A DNA stretch of 35,862 nucleotides from Planctomycetota bacterium (GTDB lineage: Bacteria; Planctomycetota; Planctomycetia; Pirellulales; Pirellulaceae): assembly GCA_963204965.1 (NCBI GenBank), contig CAUJKA010000218.1:81464-117325 (forward strand), in the 5' to 3' direction. The notes below the pieces were generated by a model. That model searched no databases and was not told where the DNA came from. It saw nothing but the letters and a program-made list of their open reading frames with translations. Made by a program: the position numbers and the translations under genes. Below, in pieces: positions 32,212 through 35,862 of this stretch (positions are counted from its first letter, which is position 1; each line of letters begins with the position of its first letter).

Positions 32212-34491
32212 ATGACAAAAGTCACTCAGCAATCGACTCGCCGAATGAGCATCGAGCAGCTCGAGTGCCGCCGTTTGTTGACCATCAATCCAACGGCTGA
32301 AGAACAAGAGGTTCTGCAGTACATCAATCGCTTTCGAGTTGATCCTGCCGGCGAGTTTAGTCGACTTTTTTCCTCAGCTTCGCCATTAGTTGCTCGTGAC
32401 AGCACGCTTCAAGTCGATCTTGATTTCTTCAAAGTCAACGGAGCTCTGTTACAAAGTGAATGGTCTGCGATTGTTCCAACGCAACCAGTGACTTGGAACG
32501 AGGCCATTACGAACTTCTCGGCAGGTCATAACAACAATATGATCGCTCAGAATCAGTTGTTCCATTCCGACTCACTTGCGCGGCGGACTGCGTTGTTGGC
32601 TGCAGGTGTAAATCTTGACGTAATTTCTGGCCAGCGAATTACCTCCGAGATTGTCTTTGGGCAGATCAAGAGCCCATTGCATAACTACGCTTCTTATTCG
32701 GTCGACTGGGGAGTGGGCTCAGGCGGCATGGAAGCTACACGAAGTCACCGAGTCGCATTGGTGAACTCTGTGTTTGAGGAAATTGGCGGAAAGATCACCG
32801 ACACAAGCGCTTCCAATCTCAAACCAAAAACAAATACCTTTGTTTTAGCCAATATTCAAAACGCCGCAGTAAGAGTTAGTGGTGCGGTTTTCGAAGATCG
32901 CAATAGCTCAGGATGGTATGAAGCTGGCGAAGGCTTAGGCAGCGTCTCACTTTTGTTTGAACACACCGATGGTCGTAAGTTCAATACGACCGCCTTTTCT
33001 GCGGGCGGATACCAGATAGAACTCCCCGCGGGAACGTACAAGATTCGTGTTACCGGCGGAAGCATGCAACATGCCGTCGTTCGAACGATCACTGTTGGTG
33101 ACAAAAGCCAGTGGCAGAACTTTATCTATAAAGCAAGCGATCCTGCACCTGACGTTAACGAACCCAACGATGCGACCGCAACTGCGACCACGTTGACGGC
33201 ACCAACCGCAAATCAAAACAGCCTGTCCCTTCATAGCTCAAGCGATGTCGATTGGTTTAAGTACGTTCCAGTCGGTACTGGAGTCGCTAGTTACGAGCTT
33301 CAGTTCACGAACTCCGCTGGCAATATCGATTTGCAGTTGTTGAATGCCTCGGGGCAAGTGTTGGCGAGTTCCGCGACTTCGGGCAACGGCGAGTCGATAC
33401 AGTTTCAAGCGGATGCTGGCAACGTTTATTTCTTGAAGGTCTTTGGCGCTGCGAACTCTTCCTACTCGCTAAAGGTCAATGGCCCCGAAGCCTTAGCGCC
33501 AGATTCGAAGGAACCCAACGACTCGACTTCGACGGCTACGGCTCTTTCCGGAGTTAGTCCATCGCTCAATGGCTTGAATCTGCATACCAACAAGGATGTC
33601 GACGTATTCAAGTATGTCGCTTTGGCCAACGGTTCAGCAAGTTTTGCGGTGGCCTTTGACAACTCACTTGGCAACATCGATCTTCAATTGCTCGACGGAA
33701 CGGGCAATATCATTGCATCGTCCACAACGACCGGCAACGGAGAATCGATTACTCGCAACGTCCAGCGCGATGCGACCTATTTCGTACGAGTGTTCGGCGG
33801 GCCGAATCGTAACTATTCGCTCAGCATCACAGGACCGCAACTTCAAGCACCTACAGCGGTGAGAGATCAAGCGGTTGTAACCAGCGACTCATCATCGGCA
33901 ACGCTCAACGTCCTGGCGAACGATTCGGATCCAGATGGAAGCTTGAGCGGCTTAACGCCCTCGTTCACGTCAACGCCTCCATCCGCGTTTACGTTGAATA
34001 CAGATAAGACAGTGACAGTCCGTTCGCCAGAACGCTTTACCGGAGTACTTCGAGCGACCTATTTGAACACCGACCCCGATGGACTAAGGTCCAGCGCAGC
34101 CAACATCGACGTTTTTGTGCTTGACTTCACTCGCCAGCATCCTTGGCAGAATCCAGGTGTAGTGACCGATGTCAGCTCAGATGGACTCGTCACGCCTTCC
34201 GATGCACTGCTGATCATCAACTATCTCAATAGCGGTGCTGTAAAACTATTACCTGTGGCAGGCTCTACCAACATCTTCGGTTTTCTAGATGTGAAAGCCG
34301 ATGGAATCGTGTCGCCAAGCGATGCCTTGCAAGTTATCAATCAGTTGAATCGTGCGGGTGGTGGTGAAGGCGAAGCTTCTTCGATGGGCGTTGTAGAGCC
34401 GAACGCTCACGACACGGCACTCGTTCAAATGCTTGCCGCAGCAGCGTTTGAACATCAGGACTCGGACCGTCGCAGTCGACGAACAACGTAG
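32212..34491 (+). CDS. Surface CAP-domain protein with two PPC domains and a dockerin
   Basis: The 759-residue product starts MTKVTQQSTRR and then the LEPR-XLL-type motif IEQLECRRLLT (residues 14-24). A CAP/SCP-type domain follows (about 30-215: WNEAITNFSAGHNNNM, NQLFHSD, NYASYSVDWGVGSGGMEATRSHR), then a SdrD/B-type beta domain (about 220-310). Two bacterial pre-peptidase C-terminal (PPC) domains come next: 314-425 (NEPNDATATATTL, DWFKY, LQLLNASGQVLASS) and 431-540 (KEPNDSTSTATAL, LQLLDGTGNIIASS). After an Ig-like stretch, a type I dockerin (about 650-720) carries two DGxVTPSDAL-type EF-like repeats. A dockerin implies docking to a cohesin; none is seen here. ATG 32212 with AAGG 7 nt upstream is preferred to TTG 32125. 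It is flanked by the 19-bp inverted repeat. Confidence 0.9.
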   Translation: MTKVTQQSTRRMSIEQLECRRLLTINPTAEEQEVLQYINRFRVDPAGEFSRLFSSASPLVARDSTLQVDLDFFKVNGALLQSEWSAIVPTQPVTWNEAITNFSAGHNNNMIAQNQLFHSDSLARRTALLAAGVNLDVISGQRITSEIVFGQIKSPLHNYASYSVDWGVGSGGMEATRSHRVALVNSVFEEIGGKITDTSASNLKPKTNTFVLANIQNAAVRVSGAVFEDRNSSGWYEAGEGLGSVSLLFEHTDGRKFNTTAFSAGGYQIELPAGTYKIRVTGGSMQHAVVRTITVGDKSQWQNFIYKASDPAPDVNEPNDATATATTLTAPTANQNSLSLHSSSDVDWFKYVPVGTGVASYELQFTNSAGNIDLQLLNASGQVLASSATSGNGESIQFQADAGNVYFLKVFGAANSSYSLKVNGPEALAPDSKEPNDSTSTATALSGVSPSLNGLNLHTNKDVDVFKYVALANGSASFAVAFDNSLGNIDLQLLDGTGNIIASSTTTGNGESITRNVQRDATYFVRVFGGPNRNYSLSITGPQLQAPTAVRDQAVVTSDSSSATLNVLANDSDPDGSLSGLTPSFTSTPPSAFTLNTDKTVTVRSPERFTGVLRATYLNTDPDGLRSSAANIDVFVLDFTRQHPWQNPGVVTDVSSDGLVTPSDALLIINYLNSGAVKLLPVAGSTNIFGFLDVKADGIVSPSDALQVINQLNRAGGGEGEASSMGVVEPNAHDTALVQMLAAAAFEHQDSDRRSRRTT

Positions 34492-34511
34492 GAGATTGTT
34501 GATTCAATCCC

Positions 34512-34530
34512 AACCCGCTGCGTTAGCGAG
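34512..34530 (-). repeat. 19-bp inverted repeat arm, right of the CAP-dockerin gene
   Basis: AACCCGCTGCGTTAGCGAG is the exact reverse complement of 32066-32084. It begins 20 bp after the stop codon of the CAP-dockerin gene, in the convergent gap. Confidence 0.75.
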
Positions 34531-34558
34531 GGATTCTTATCAACTTGCAGAGCAAAAG

Positions 34559-34620
34559 AAAAAAATCACAGCCGCCCTGGGGTAGCCGGTCCGAAGACCG
34601 TCAGAGCGACTGGATTTTTT
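34559..34620. terminator. Candidate bidirectional terminator
   Basis: A run of As with ATC (34559-34567) pairs with GATTTTTT (34613-34620). Inside it is the tight hairpin CGGTC-CGAA-GACCG (34587-34600). The T-run on the plus strand follows the CAP-dockerin gene, and the A-run gives a T-run on the minus strand after the AhpD-like gene, which ends 14 bp away. The layout suits two convergent genes, though the central stem is only 5 bp. Confidence 0.5.
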
Positions 34621-34634
34621 CGGAGTTAATCCAA

Positions 34635-35862
34635 CTAATCGTTTCTTGTAGAAAGCCCGGCCGCCTCGGTAATTCGATCGAGCGATGCGCGGTAGCAGGT
34701 GTAGTTGATGACCTGCGTTACGGCTCGAGCACCAGCGATAGAAACCGCGTTTGTTACCTGCTTATCGGTCAACACAATCGGCGATGCAGCCAAGTTCTTT
34801 GCGACTGTTAGCAAGGCAATGTCACGTTCGGACAGTTCTTGGCTGGGAGTTGCAAGATCGCCATCGAGTGTTGTCAACAAGGCTGGACTGCACCCTAGCT
34901 TTTCCAAATCGCTCTTCGCCATCGCAGCCAAGTACCAAGCGCTATCCTGTCGAGCGACCAGCCAATCGATCTTCGCCTGAAGCTTAGCGTCAAGTTGATC
35001 TGACTTCTGCGAGGCAACGACGGCATCTGCAAGTCGACGGCCCGCTACTGGATAGTGTGCCAGAAGACGCAGCCATTGAGCCGGCTTTTCTGAACCAACC
35101 AATTCTCCCATCACTTCTCGCGTGGTGGATTCATCGGCAAGAGACAGCCTTGGCTTGCGACTTTCAACTTCGCGGAGCTTCTTGGTCAGAGCGTCACCGG
35201 TTTCCAAAGGTGGTCGTTGATAGCGAGTCGCAGAAGCATGAGCATTGGTCGAGGTCTTGCTGTCCAATACTGCGACTTTGGAAAGTTTCGATGCGTATTG
35301 ATCGGACGTTGCGGTCAGGTACGAGTGCGTTTCGCTATGCGCGGTCTGGTTCGCGTCGCGAGCTGGACCGCCAAAGTTCCCTCCGTTGTTCGATTGAGGG
35401 ATGCCGGTGCCTTCCTTCCATCGATTGATGGCGTTGTTACCCGCAATCGATCCAATCATCTCGATCAGTTGCAAATCGGAATAGAACGGGCGACATGCAT
35501 CGATCTCTTTGTTGGAAACCAAATAAGGTTGGTTCGTGAGCATCTTTGCCAATGTAAACGCAACTCGCTCGTTTTCGGGGAACTGTTCCCAATCACTATC
35601 TAAAGCGGCAATCTGATCTTCAGTCATTCCAACTGCAAGGAGCTTGGATTCTTGATGTCCCAAGCAGTATTGACAGTTGTTCACACGAGCAGCGATCCAA
35701 AACAAGCGAACCTTGAATCCGTAGTCGAGCGTCAATTTCGATTCGACGGGATTGGTCGCGCGGTTTGTGCCTGGAAATCCGCGCGCTGGACTTCCACCAA
35801 ATGTCAGATACGAATTCACCCCATCACTTAGATAGTTTGATCGTAATCGACCTTCGTAGCCT
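34635..35862 (-). CDS. Double AhpD-like (carboxymuconolactone decarboxylase fold) protein, 5' end outside the window
   Basis: The frame stays open to the window edge, reading GYEGRLRSNYLSDGVNSYLT before the internal GTG at 35819, so the true start lies beyond 35862. At least 408 residues are present. The first domain carries NNCQYCLGHQ, the CxxCxxH redox motif of AhpD-like proteins (codons at about 35664-35675), then a helical core (EMIGSIAGNNAINRWKEG). A Gln/Asn/Ser-rich linker follows. The second domain repeats the fold (IDWLVARQDSAWYLAAMA, SERDIALLTVAKNLAASP, ITEAAGL), but the Cys pair is replaced by SAWYLA. AhpD-like proteins reduce peroxidases or detoxify peroxides; here only the first domain could do so. 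The gene is convergent with the CAP-dockerin gene. Confidence 0.8.
   Translation of the reverse strand, partial: GYEGRLRSNYLSDGVNSYLTFGGSPARGFPGTNRATNPVESKLTLDYGFKVRLFWIAARVNNCQYCLGHQESKLLAVGMTEDQIAALDSDWEQFPENERVAFTLAKMLTNQPYLVSNKEIDACRPFYSDLQLIEMIGSIAGNNAINRWKEGTGIPQSNNGGNFGGPARDANQTAHSETHSYLTATSDQYASKLSKVAVLDSKTSTNAHASATRYQRPPLETGDALTKKLREVESRKPRLSLADESTTREVMGELVGSEKPAQWLRLLAHYPVAGRRLADAVVASQKSDQLDAKLQAKIDWLVARQDSAWYLAAMAKSDLEKLGCSPALLTTLDGDLATPSQELSERDIALLTVAKNLAASPIVLTDKQVTNAVSIAGARAVTQVINYTCYRASLDRITEAAGLSTRND

Overview
The window looks like chromosome of a planctomycete, most likely from the Pirellulaceae/Pirellulales (inference). The evidence is protein content: two large secreted proteins with the planctomycete LEPR-XLL-type N-terminal motif, a DUF1080 protein, a ceramidase-like protein, a type I dockerin, a BatD/BatE-type protein, a HemQ, and very large DUF3857/transglutaminase proteins. 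Genes are widely spaced, Shine-Dalgarno sites are variable, and the intergenic DNA is rich in short palindromic repeats. I saw no rRNA, tRNA, CRISPR array, transposase, phage gene or plasmid gene.

Left part, 358-16868, is all minus strand. In transcription order it holds a DUF1080 protein, a membrane protein with a leucine-rich-repeat-like tail, a multi-span membrane protein, a ceramidase-like protein, a MoxR/ChlI-like AAA+ ATPase, two tandem full-length paralogues of a ~1355-residue secreted DUF3857-transglutaminase-TPR protein, and a 675-residue membrane protein. The downstream paralogue has Ser in place of the catalytic Cys, so the pair looks like one active enzyme and one pseudoenzyme.

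The middle, 17147-23765, holds a secreted calpain-family cysteine protease (+), convergent with and overlapping by its stop codon a HemQ coproheme decarboxylase (-). Next come a secreted lipase-like hydrolase (+), a secreted putative esterase (-), and an XRE-cupin regulator (+). The regulator is divergent from the esterase, and a pair of GGTACNGTACC sites lies in front of the esterase.

The right part, 23982-35862, holds a BatD-BatE fusion with an internal lipobox (+), a Ycf48/BNR-repeat protein with a Cys-rich N terminus and a CBM9/DOMON-like C terminus (-), and a small HEAT-repeat-like protein (+). These are followed by a DNase I-fold (EEP) lipoprotein (+), a CAP/PPC/dockerin multidomain surface protein (+) and, cut by the right edge, a double AhpD-domain protein (-).

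The overall theme is cell-envelope and secreted protein biology. No single named system fills the window. The points most worth a second look are the Cys-to-Ser tandem transglutaminase pair, the BatD-BatE fusion with a lipobox at the joint, the double AhpD protein with a degenerate second domain, the repeat-encoded Cys cluster, and several families of dispersed palindromes, one of which supplies the 3' end of a gene.
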